In this document: positions 20,397-31,633 of the stretch, in pieces
How the letters are laid out: each line of letters begins with the position of its first letter
Numbering within the stretch: the stretch's first letter is position 1
Origin: Calamus simplicifolius
Taxonomy: Eukaryota; Streptophyta; Magnoliopsida; Arecales; Arecaceae
Reading direction: 5' to 3'
Assembly (NCBI GenBank): GCA_900491605.1
Contig: UESW01001594.1
Span: 103,898 to 167,897, forward strand
DNA length: 64,000 bases
The notes under the pieces: model-generated
Databases searched by the model: none
Told to the model about the DNA's origin: nothing
What the model saw: the letters and a program-made list of their open reading frames with translations, nothing else
Made by a program: the position numbers and the translations under genes

Positions 20397-22355
20397 TTGG
20401 CCATCTCATCAGCCTTGTTCTAATTTTCAAATTCAAGCTTTTCATTGACAGATATCTGTTAGGACATACTTATACCCAGCAGAAGTGAGTACTATGTCCA
20501 AATTTCTCTTCCAATTCAAATAGTTTGGTCCGTTAACTTATTATCATTAAGTATAGAAGCAAGTGGAGAAAATGATGACAACATCTGAAATATAAATAAT
20601 GGCATACATGCATCAGTTATATATGCTCCATAAATATTCTTTTAACATTAAGATTACTAAGTAGCAAAAACTTAAAAAAAAAATTACAAAGTCTCAATGT
20701 AACACTGTATTAACCTCCATAAAAATGAGTCAACCCAAGTCCCACTTGGTCATAGTCTCCAAGTGCTGATCCAACAGCCTTACTTGGTTATGATCACTGC
20801 TTTGGTTTTTTGGCTCCTATCATTATAGGTCAAGTGTTAACCAAGGTTTAATCTTTTGGGATTAACAAGTTTGAAAACTCCATCCCTAATGGGGGTCACG
20901 CATGTGACACGAGTAAGTGTTCAAATAGGACACCCTAGATTATTCATTTAATTCTTAGAACTATGCAAACAATGGCATACCCCATCCCTGATGGGGGTCA
21001 CGCATGTGGCACGAGTAAGTATATCATATGCAACAAAGAATTAAATATTTATTAAAAATTCTCCCACTATAGCTGATGTATGTACTCCATCCCTAATGGA
21101 GGTCACGCATGTGACACGAGTAAGCACATGCATCATAGCGAGAATCAACCTTTTTGGGAAGCCACGGGTTACATGTTACCCTCACACACTTGATAATTTG
21201 TTAATTAAGTTTTTGTATGATTTGTGATTTACCTTATATCCAAATGGCCTTTGACATACCTTTAATCACTTAACCAATTATGTAAAAAAATTTCTAATTA
21301 ACGTCCATAATTTTTCATAGGTGATTTGGTTTTTAACCTATTCAATCATGCCAATTTAGGGTCTTTTAATTATTTAATTATATTTAACTCATAATATTTT
21401 AATAAGTGATACCATGGCAATAAAATATGTATGCAATACACATAAGCAATAAATAAATAAATAAATAATAAATTATTGTGCTAGCACAAATGGCAGAGGC
21501 ATCGCAGAACCATAATCATCTTGGTCGTCCCTTTCTGGATGCTTTGGTCAAGGGAAAATAAATATCCTAATAATATTGGTCTCATGTGGGCTTAGGAGGG
21601 CTGGCGCTACTTCCTTGTAATCGCCACTACCATGTATTCCCATTCTTAAATGCCTCATTCAAAACTCTCTTCCAACCAAATAGCTCTTTCTCTCACATGG
21701 TGTTCGAACAGATTCGTTCCTTCTTTGTTACTGGCAACAGATGGGCCAAACAAAGAATCATCGAATGAAAGAAGAGAGGCCAATGTTGCTTCCGTTTATG
21801 GCATTAAATGGTCCAAACGGAAGAAGGAGGCCAATCGTCTTCTCATTGCTTTAGTGGATGCTTGTAATCGCCACCAAAGTCTGGGAGGAAAAGTCTTCAA
21901 CCAGCCTTCACGTCTTCCTCTGCACAGAACTCCTCCATGCACCGGAACTCCAAGTGACGAAGCCATTCACGTATTCCTCTCTTTCACCCAGCCGGACGAA
22001 TTCCTGTCCATGGACGTCCCACGACACTTCCATCCAGCCGGACAGCTTTATGTCGGGTCAAGGTAAGGGAGGAAAAACATCTGGCTTCTTTTTCCCTTCC
22101 ACATGGAGTCCCAATCATTCAATCTGGTTCCTCATCGTCCAATCCCCAAGAAGTCTTTTGGAAGAAAATGCATGGAGTCCACAGAAGAAGGGAGCCTGTC
22201 TATATTCCTTCTGTTTCAAAAAAAAAAAACGGCGTCCTTCTTCGTTGAGTCCGAACGTTCCAGTAAGGAGGAAAGTCGGACGAAAGATCTACGGCCTATT
22301 CTAATATTTTTCATTTTCTCGGAGAGAGGAGGCGTCACTTTTTATCAAAACCAAC
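20397..22355 (-). other. copia 1 leader between PBS and gag
   Basis: This 1.96 kb is long for a copia leader. The minus strand shows no intact protein apart from a likely out-of-frame gag N-terminus near 20400-20460. It holds three spaced copies of a 38-40 bp repeat at 20881-21125, and an A-run near 22218. Open frames here have no family resemblance that I can see. Confidence 0.5.
20881..21125. repeat. three spaced copies of a 38-40 bp repeat, 102-105 bp apart
   Basis: CATCCCTAATGGGGGTCACG and the following CATGTGACACGAGTAAG occur at 20881, 20983 and 21088, with one to three changes between copies. The intervening 60-odd bases are not similar. The conserved block has a GTCACGCATGTGAC inverted repeat. 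Confidence 0.85.
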
Positions 22356-22367
22356 GCTCTGATACCA
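22356..22367 (-). other. copia 1 primer-binding site (initiator Met tRNA type)
   Basis: The minus strand reads TGGTATCAGAGC five bases inside the 5' LTR. This is the standard primer-binding site complementary to the 3' end of plant initiator methionine tRNA, used by most plant copia elements. Confidence 0.93.
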
Positions 22368-22372
22368 GTTTT

Positions 22373-24522
22373 TGTTGGATGGATAGATGGGATTACTGAT
22401 AATCGGATAAGATAAGAATTTTAAATTTTGCTATGGTTATCTTCAAGGATAAAATGAGTTGGAGGTTCTGATCTCCGGTGAGATCCCCATGATCAGAACA
22501 ATCCGATCAAAACTCTTATCATGAAGAAGATAAGCGTGGATTAAAATATTAAATCCGGTTGGTGCGGAAGCGATACCAGTAATCAAACTTATGAACAATC
22601 ATGGCAATCATTACTTAATTAGAGAAAATGATTGCGTACCTTTTTACTAAAGATTTCTACTGGATTTTCTCGTGAATAAGGAAGCGTCCGTGCATGAAGA
22701 CTCCTCTGCATGAAGGCTTCTGTACCGGAGACTCTTCGAAGGAGTGGAGACTCTGAGATCGCTGATTCTTCTTAGGAATAAACGGGATAATCTTTAATCC
22801 TCAACTCCCTAAATGAGCAAGGGGCATAGCCAAGGAAATAAGCAAGGATTTTTTTATGAATAAAAATAAGTCGAATTCTTTTGTATTTCTCTCTTCTGGA
22901 TCTCACTGTCTTTACTGTTCTTAAAAACAGATGAAGACGGGCGGATGAAAAAAGATTTCTCTTAACTTTAAAAAAGATTTCTCTTAACTTTTTTCGATCA
23001 TGATGCTCGCTACTTATAAATGGGAAGCGATACTTTGATCAAAAAAAATGTCGCGTCCCTACGGGAGAGATGCTTCTCATCATCATCCAAAGATGCACGA
23101 AGAATCGAAAAAAGCATCGCGTCCCTATAGGAGAGACGCTTCTCATCATCATCCAAAGATACACGAAGAAGAAGACACCGCTTCATAAAAAAAATACGTT
23201 GTCTCTTCTGCGCCTAATCTGAGAACATCATGCCCAACTTACAATAGGCCCACTGGTCTAGAGGCTCATTGGGACCAAGGCCCATAGAGCCTAAACCCAA
23301 AGTCCTCAAACCACCCATGGCCTCCACTATAGTCACGGATCCATGTTACAGAGTTTAGTTTTATTAAGAAACTTTTCTTCGAATTTTTCTAAAAAATAAA
23401 TATAATATTAGGTGGCATTACTTGCTCATCGTGTCACCTAAAATTTTAAAAATGAATTCTTAAAATTTAGAAGCGAGTTTCCTTTTATGGTCTACACCTT
23501 GGACTTCGCGGGACACACATAACCTAGCTCCCAAGAATATTGTCCTTACACCGCCATTCCCTATGACTCGGGATAATATTCTTAGTCGTGATTTATTTCC
23601 ACCAGAAAATCACAACTGCACTCTAGGATATGCGTGACATTTACGTCGAGATAAAATAAATTGTCAAATAAGACAATCTCATCCCTGGCTTATGAGATCG
23701 ATATGCAAATGGTTCCTTCATGTGACACTCGAATATTGGCATCAAGTAATTTATATACTATCACTTGTCCAATATCCATCTAACACCTTGAGCTCTAAGT
23801 TCCCTCATATCCATCCACTGAGCGTCATGAATCAACCAGTCGATTGATCATGTCTACGCTCGATCTATAAAGATTACTATGCATAGTTTTAAGATGGATT
23901 AATTTGAACCTCTCAAGAGAATGTTATTACTTTCTCATGGAAAGTACATGAATGACTATATTGCGAGTATGTTCTTAGACCCTAGTGGCATATGCCCAAC
24001 CCACCGAGTATTAATCATTTATGGACTTTGCTTATTTGTGAATCAAAGCATATACGCTATAAGTCTAAGTTCAGTGACTTGCTTAAGCTTAAGAACAATC
24101 GTACTCTCATAGCTATGAGTTAAATTTCATGATAGTACATTTCTAAAATTTATTCTCATGTAAGTTCGTCAATACGCAATATACGTACTAGTATATTAAT
24201 TCGAGAATCCCTCTCAAATAGTTAAGACAAACTATTTCCCCAATTGAAAATTATGTATACTTCAATTTCTCATAATAAAGCCCCTAACTTTATTAAAATT
24301 GTGACAATTATATTTCGAATGTAATAAAATGATCTCGTGTCTTTTGTACTCATGTGCAAAGCATCTCGAGCACTCAAAATCATTATTTCTAACATTCGTA
24401 GACCTTTCAAGAGAATTACATACAACAAGTATATATGATGCAAATATCAAATCATTTATTATATATCATCTGATGTCAATCATCATAGAAAAATTATGTC
24501 TTTTAGATCATAATTTCCAACA
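22373..24522 (-). mobile_element. copia 1 5' LTR (right copy on plus strand)
   Basis: This LTR is 2150 bp, TGTTGGATGG to ATTTCCAACA. Compared with the copy at 13116-15169 it has two extra tandem duplications. One is a 22-bp duplication at 22947-22991 (GAAAAAAGATTTCTCTTAAC). The other is a 66-bp duplication starting at 23051 and 23117 (TCGCGTCCCTA, then GAGAGA and CTTCTCATCATCATCC). Confidence 0.93.
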
Positions 24523-25597
24523 GCAAAAAGATGGAGTGATCGCCCATGTATGGTAGCACAAACTAATTATTTGTTGGCCCTGGTCAACAAAGTAGATACC
24601 TAATAAAATTCACTTCTGGCCCAGTACTGCCAACAAATCTGATGCATCTCACAGTTTAAAAATAATAATATAGCAAACTCAACTGAATTGCGTTGCTGTC
24701 CCTAACTAAAATGAGATGAATAAAAGCTGATATATCCACAGGCATTTTCTACTGCAAGCTTGCAAAGAGGAGCTAGCTTAACTTATGCTTGTATCCAAGT
24801 GGTGCATAAACCATTGGCTACTAAGTATATGCCATAAGATTCGTGAGCAAATATTGGTACTTTTTAGCCATGTTCCAACTAGCGGAACCTCACGTACAAA
24901 ACTACAGTGAACTGCATACCTTTGAGAAAATCAGCACTCAGTAACCTTGAGCAACCATTGATGGAATTTTGTGTTTTCCTTTATAAATAGAGTGGGAGAT
25001 CGAGGATATGGAAATGGTTCATTTAGTAATAGATTCATGTGGTTCCTTTTACCATGGATGCACTGGAGGAAAGAAAGTAATCGGCAAGTCCTATAAGAAT
25101 TTACGTTAATGGTTGATTACTAAGCGATGCTTTTAATTACTCAGTCTAGAAGTTCTCGCTAGTACCTGTTCTTTGAGGGGTTTATCATGCAAATTATTCC
25201 TTCATCTTGGCTAAATAATTCTCTACGGTTGATAGATTTAGCTGACTGCACCTAAATTAGGATTAAGATTATTATTATTATTATTGTTGATGATACTATA
25301 ATTAAGACACTGAATATTATAAAAAAATATAATATTATTATAATTTTTTTATCTTATATAATTATATAGATATAATAATATTTTTATAATATTTTATTAT
25401 ATTTTAATATAATTATTATATTATATCATAATTTATTTATAATATTTTAAAAGCATATGATATGATATAGTTTTTATGATATTATATAATTATATTATAT
25501 TATATTATATATATTAAAATATTAAATATATTTATTCCTATGAAAATAGTTTTTCAACAAAATAAAAAACGTTTTGGGCGTAAGTTTTAGGATGAAG
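24523..25597. other. AT-rich intergenic region
   Basis: No gene is seen. An ATT microsatellite lies at about 25267-25290. A strongly AT-rich, palindrome-prone block of TATA/ATAT runs from about 25300 to 25560. Confidence 0.6.
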
Positions 25598-26870
25598 TTT
25601 TTTTTTTTTTTTTGAAACAAGCGGGTGATCACACCATCCTGGTGCGAGTTAAGCCCGAAAGATTAGAAAACAAAATTTGCTAAAGTACAATAGGGTATGG
25701 GTCCCTCTGCTTCCAAAGTCAAAAACAAGAGTGATGGGTTACTGAAGCTGCAACCCAATCAGCCGCTGAGTTCCGATATATATGTCAGATCTGGATCATG
25801 CATACATCCTGGAGGACAAACCAAATGTCATGAATCAAGGGGTTGTTAGTAGATGAGTGATCTCGCAGATCCTGCCTGATCCATCGAATAACAAGAGTAA
25901 GTGAATCTCCTTCAATGCTGAGACGGCGAGCTCCAAGAGTGCGGGTAGCATAGGAGATGCCAGCTCATGCTGCATGAAGCTCAGCCATAGGGACAGATGA
26001 ATCTAGAATACCAAATACACCCATTGCTAACATAGCTCCATCTGACCCCCTGATAACAAAAGCTAAGCTTGTAGATCTACCTCTGACACCACCATCAAAG
26101 TTAATTTTGACAGAACCTGAAGGTATGGGCTTCCAAGAGACGAAGACTGTATGACGGTGCGCTACCAAGGCAGCAGGGGAGTCCCAGAGGTCAGGTCTGT
26201 CAAAATTATGGGCAGTGTCATGAAGTGTATACTCTGCAGATAAAAGGCTGCTTTCCTTAAGATCCTATGAATAGGTACAACCTTATCAGTAAAAACAAGG
26301 AGATTCCTAGACAACCATATCTGATAAGCAGTGTAGGCCCAGGTAACTCTCTGCATCTGAATGCCCCGTCGAGAAGCCTGATATATAAAGCGCAGGAAGG
26401 ACAATTACCGAGGTCTAGTATCATCCTCCCAAGAGTGATGACCCAATGTTTGCCATATCAATCTCGCTCTGAGACAAGTAAAGATGGCATGATTGGTAGT
26501 TTCTTTCTCTATACCACACAGTGGACATACAGGCTGGAGGCCAAGTTCCATCCAGAAAGTAGTACGCAGGTAGGAAGACAATCCCATGCCAGCTTTCATA
26601 TAAAGAGTCTAATCCTGGGTTGGATAGAAAGCTGCCATATCCATGCCGCATCAATTGTGTTCTGGGGCTGTGACTTGTAGATCTTCATAAGATCCCTGAT
26701 GGGAGCACGACGAATATAAGATCACCTCCATAATCGGATATCGGAGGTATGTCCTGAAGCAAGGGGCCTAATAAGAATTCGACGTGAGAGCTTATCCCCG
26801 AAAAGACAGGATACATTGAAAGTATGCCAAGCAAGGTAGTCCTGACTAATCAAGTCATTGACTTACATGC
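25598..26870 (-). mobile_element. LINE 3' fragment, 5'-truncated
   Basis: The poly(T) at 25600-25614 is the poly(A) tail of a minus-strand copy. Reading inward, the minus strand has an RNase H segment (SGSVKINFDGGVRGRSTSLA, about 26130-26070) and, upstream of it, a zinc-binding RT domain (LQPVCPLCGIEKETTNHAIF, about 26545-26490). The tail sequence just before the poly(A) (TGGTGTGATCACCCGCTTGT) resembles the tail of the plus-strand LINE ending at 42732 (TGGTATGATCGCCTGTTTGT), so both belong to the same L1-type family. The 5' edge is approximate and I saw no clear target duplication. Frames are broken. Confidence 0.85.
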
Positions 26871-27673
26871 TACTCTAAACATCTATGCTGACAAATGTAG
26901 GCCATCAAGACAAGGAAAGACCTACAATTCATGTATCCTGAATCATAGTTATCAGAACCAGACCGAATCGACGGTTGGATTGGTTGAACCAGGACTCGAA
27001 GGTCAAGCTGGTCCGGTTCTAATATAAAACTGAATGTATAAGTGATCTAAAATAACCCGGCCAACCCATCCGATTCACTTATGAACCAATCAATCTAGCC
27101 TGAACTAAATGAGCTCACGAATTTTATTATCATGTTAATATTAAATTTTTAATAAATATATTTTTATATTAAAACAATTTATCGATGTTTTAATAAGTGA
27201 TCAAACAATTAAACCAGTGATATGATAACTTAAGCCCTTAGCAGGTTAATGTCCAAGCCAGGTCTGACAACTATATGCTGAACTACATCTTTTTGAACAT
27301 AGATACCAAGCTATATCTACTGCGAGAGGAAAGAGGTATATCTACCAGGAGAAGAAATGATATCTATTGCAAGAATAAAGATATCAATCTCACATTCATG
27401 CATTGAAGGGCCTCGCTATGCTGCTTTTTTTTAATATAACTCTCAGATCGACGATGCTCAAATCAAAGTCGTTCATGAAACCGATCTCAACTGATGATCG
27501 GATAAAGTGGTTTGCCCTTCCAAATTGTTTTTCTGCCCCTTCTCAGCTCGAGATCCATCTCTTCGCTTCATTTCTCCTCTTCGCGCTCTTCTATCATTCT
27601 ATGGCGACGGCTAGGAACTAGGCTCATGGAGAGAAAGGGCACGATTGGCAAACTAGTCACATGGAGGATGAAG

Positions 27674-27716
<43 letters not shown>

Positions 27717-28190
27717 CAGACCGAGAGGGACACGGAGTGAGGCAGAAAATGGAGAACGGATTCCTATATCATGGATTAAAATTGCCATCTTTAGAAGGGA
27801 CGCAGAGAGGGGCGACGATCGGAAGAGAGACGGAGAATGAAGCATGAGAGAGAGAGAGAGAGAGAGGCGGACCGAGAGGGGCACGGTGTGAGGCGACATA
27901 GGAAGGAGGCGACGTTGGATGATCCTACGGTGGATGGGGAAAGGGGTAAGTCAACAAGACCCTCATGGAATCTTGGTCCCCAAGCAATAGGCTTGCTCAT
28001 GGTTCTAGAAGGCCTCAAAACTCTTCCATTCGATCTTTTCCGTCTGGCGTGCCGCCGACGTTGTGGTCATTCCCTTGCCACTCACCCTCCGTCACAGAAT
28101 TCATAACAGCCTGCAATGCTTCTCGGATAATTAGGCTTCAATCAAAACACACTACATACATACATGCCACGTTGCAGATTCATGATATTT
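26871..28190. other. intergenic region with duplicated GA-microsatellite segment
   Basis: No gene is recognised. A GA microsatellite lies at about 27674-27714 and a second at 27845-27868. Both sit in duplicated surroundings: ATGAAGCACGAGAGAG...GCAGACCGAGAGGGACACGG at 27668 is repeated as ATGAAGCATGAGAGAG...GCGGACCGAGAGGGGCACGG at 27837. This is a local duplication at a spacing of about 170 bp. Confidence 0.6.
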
Positions 28191-28519
28191 TGGTGGGCCC
28201 CATTTTCTGATACAAATTTATTCTTTTTTGTTCAACCCTATCCTTCCTGCGTACCAAACGCAGCCTCTAATTGTGCTAACGGAAGGTGGGGGGTGCAAGC
28301 GTCCAGAGGCCGAACCCGACCATTTCCAATTTCTCCGAGGGACGACCGTGAAGCCCTAGAACTAGAGACCCCCTTCGTCCTTCGACTCCCACGACCTTCA
28401 TTTCATCTTTTGCCCTCCTACCCCGGTTAATCGGATCCGAAACCCTCGTTCTAGGGTTCTTAGCTAACTTTTTTTCTCAGCCTCTGTTCCCCGGTTTATG
28501 CGCTATCTCACGGAAAAGA
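28191..28519 (+). promoter_or_regulatory. proximal promoter and leader of the FtsH gene
   Basis: A site II element (TGGGCC) lies at 28194-28199 and a telo-box (AACCCTA on the minus strand) at 28452-28458. This pair is known from promoters of plant genes for mitochondrial and ribosomal proteins, which fits the gene that follows. The transcription start is not evident. There is no clear TATA box, as is common for such genes. Confidence 0.45.
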
Positions 28520-31500
28520 ATGATCTTTTCCAGGCTTGGGCGCTCCCTCTCGCGATCCTCGCGTTCCCGATTCGAAACGGTAAGTTCTTTTCTCATACCT
28601 CTCTTTAATCTTTTCTGTCGCTCTTCTTCCGTTTTGTGCTGCTCTTATGTATCGGTTTCCATCTTAAGGGCGCTTTCTTGGGTAATTATGGTGTAAGGTC
28701 TGGGTGTTTAAAAGAAGCCCTTCCGCGGTCACCGGGTTTTCGTGGTGACAATGGAGGTTTAGGGTTTCTGAGGAGTTATTTGACTCCATTGGAGCGAATA
28801 AGGCTCTTGGAGCCAGGAATTACCAGCGCGATTGGAGATTCTTGCTAGCGAATCCTAGCTTTAGACGTCTCTTTTCTACTGAATCACCGGACAAGAAGAG
28901 TAAGTAGGGGTTTAAAGTTTCGATCTTCCAATGTTTGTTTTTTCTCCGGCTATCTCTCTTTGTTTGCTAGCTATATTCATTTTGTAATGTTCTGTCTCAT
29001 TAATTGCTAGATTATGAGAACTACTACCCAAAGAATAAGAAGGAAACTCCGAAAGGAAATGAGAACAACAAATCGGATTCGAAAGGTATGTGGTATTATT
29101 ATATCTTCTTTATTGTTTATTACAAGAGAAGAAGAAAGTATTTTAATCCACAATCTGTAACATAACCGTTCATATAATGGTGCCTGTATTGGATTTAGGC
29201 CCTTGATGTCTTTATAAATGAGCTTATGAGTTTAAATGTCTTACGGTGACCTTATTTTAGCTGAAGAATTCCAGGGTTATTTCTTTCTTTCTCTCTTTTT
29301 TTTTTTTCCCATGTCTTTTTCCCCTTTTTTTCTTGGCTCCATCAGCTGACATTTTGTAGATTCTTGACAAATTATTATTACGGGGGCAAATCTTTTGATT
29401 ACAATGTTGCCATTTGATTTACAGTTATAGAGCAATGATTTGTTATTTCAGCTTCTTTAATTTCTCCATCCAATCAATGACGTCATTGAAGCTTTTTTAT
29501 ATATAGTTAATGAGTTTATAGGTCACAAGACAATAAAAGTATCATGCCAATGTTCAAACTGGATATCACATCTAAGTAAACAACAAGACTGGTGATCTAG
29601 TAAATAATGATGTGGTGGAAGAGATCTCCAGTCGTTTTGAAGATCCAAATATTAAAGGTGTTATACAGAAGTTATTTGATTCCAAAAAATTGGCAAGATA
29701 TGAAATTTAATGATAATTGTCATGCCCAAAATATATGAAGATCTTCACTATCTAAATTTCTTCAATCTTTTGGAAGTCTTGGTTAAGATCAGTGAGAACT
29801 AAACTGATATGGATCCAAGTTAACTTGCTTGAAAGCAATAATTTTAGTTAGTTTGGTTTTCATGAACCAAATTTTGTGTTGAAGTTGAGCCAACGAGTGC
29901 GCCTCACAGTCCTAGACTGACAGGCCATAAGGCAAGGACTGGGGAGGAGGCACCTGAATCATTGTGTATAGTTTCTTCATATTTTATTGTAGTTTTTAGT
30001 TGATGTTATAGATGATAAGGATATATATTCAGCCAAGTTCTATTAAGAGTATGGTAGTTTTGCAAAGTTTACTTGCATTTTAGAGAAGACTTAACATTTG
30101 CAGCTAACCTGGAAAAGAAATAGTGGATCATGTTTTCAGAGCATCTTATTTTTGTGACCTAGATTGTTAGAGGGATTGCTTTAGTCAAATGCAAAGTAAA
30201 ACCATGCAAAATTAGTCCCATCCAAGCCTGAACTTGGAACTATAGATTAAATTTGAGTTAAAATAGAGTACCTTTGTTCTGGATGAGTAATTGGTGCCTT
30301 ATAGCCCTCATTTTGTGTTGCATAAAAGTAAGGCTGTGGTTTTATATTTAGGATGGACTAAAGGGTAAACAGATGGTAAATTTGGTATCATTTTACATAT
30401 ATTTGGATATGCCTGGACTTGAATTGGTACCTGCCCTAAAAGGACTTCATTTAAAGTTGAAACTAAATAGTGGTGGTGGCCATTGGGAGGGGGCGGAGGT
30501 GCTGTATAGAGAGAGAGAGAGAGAGAGAGAGGAAGGATATCAGTCTACTAGTGGCAAGATGTATTTAGAGAAAAGAGGAGGTTGGTGCAGAATTGGTGGG
30601 GCGGCCAATGATGCAGACAAGTAAAGGAGAGGAGGGGGAACTATGGATTTAACCTTTGGAGATCCTCCCTTATATGAAATATTTTAAATTTTAAAACAAA
30701 TAAAATATATGAAGATATAATTTATAATGTATAATAAATAGTATATGTAATATATTGTTAGGACAGACTAGGTTAAAAATACCAATTCCGAGCCTGGCCC
30801 TATCTGATGAGCCAAAAACCCTTGCCTAAGTCCAGCAAAATCAGGTGAAGTTAGCCTACTTTGCTTGATTTTTATTGCAATTGAAAGATGGAAGGCCAAG
30901 ACTGTTATGAGTCAATCTTGGATTGTGTTGAGATATGCAACTAGACAGGAAAAAGCTATTCCAAATTTGTGCAAACTGGGATGGATCAGACTCAATGAAA
31001 CCCATAGCAGTCAGAACACGAAACTAGTTCCTTGTCCATGTTCTAGTTCATTTTTATATGGATCAAATTTGGGCTAAAACCTGGCTAATTACTGGAGCAA
31101 AGTAAGTATGGAGCCTTCCTGACATCCTATTAACCAAACAATTTTTATATTGTTTCAATCATCTACATTTTTTTTACCTTAGAATTTTTAAACAAATATA
31201 TTAAGAGAATAATTTCTATTATACTGGAACTTATAGAGCTTCATTTTTATCAAGGTAATGTTTTCCCAAGTATTAAAATAAGCAATTCTTACATTTCAAA
31301 GTCGAGATGAATGGGGTTATGGGAGGAAAATGAATAACTTATGTTAGATTAGAAAAAAAGAATTTCCTTTGACCTGAGTTTAAATATTATGTTCTATTTA
31401 AGATCGACCTTAATCTGGATGCTACATCAACTCAACAGAATCCCTTTAAGATGATTTGTATTATTTATATTTGAATGAAACTTCATCCACAGAATCTCAT

Positions 31501-31564
31501 TTAAGTGATATATATTATCTGCAAGTAAAAAACATGTAATTCTTCTGAAAGTGGAACTTGTCTG

Positions 31565-31633
<69 letters not shown>

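Larger units (their letters stand above)
13116..24522 (-). mobile_element. Ty1/copia LTR retrotransposon 1, complete but inactive
   Basis: Two long direct repeats (13116-15169 and 22373-24522) start TGTTGGA and end TCCAACA. Between them the minus strand has, in order, PBS, leader, gag, protease, integrase, reverse transcriptase, RNase H and PPT, which is the copia order. The flanking bases are GCAAG on the left and GCAAA on the right, a 5-bp target duplication with one mismatch. The total length is 11.4 kb, of which 1504 bp at 17932-19435 is a later nested solo LTR. Coding frames are broken by stops, the nested insertion and an RT active-site change, so the element cannot move on its own. Confidence 0.93.

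Noticed and set aside
20881..21125. CRISPR-like spaced repeats in the copia leader
   Set aside because: Only three copies, 65-base spacers, and they sit inside a eukaryotic retrotransposon leader.
21586..22399. Several 100-150 codon plus-strand frames
   Set aside because: They lie antisense in the leader of copia 1 and have no family similarity.
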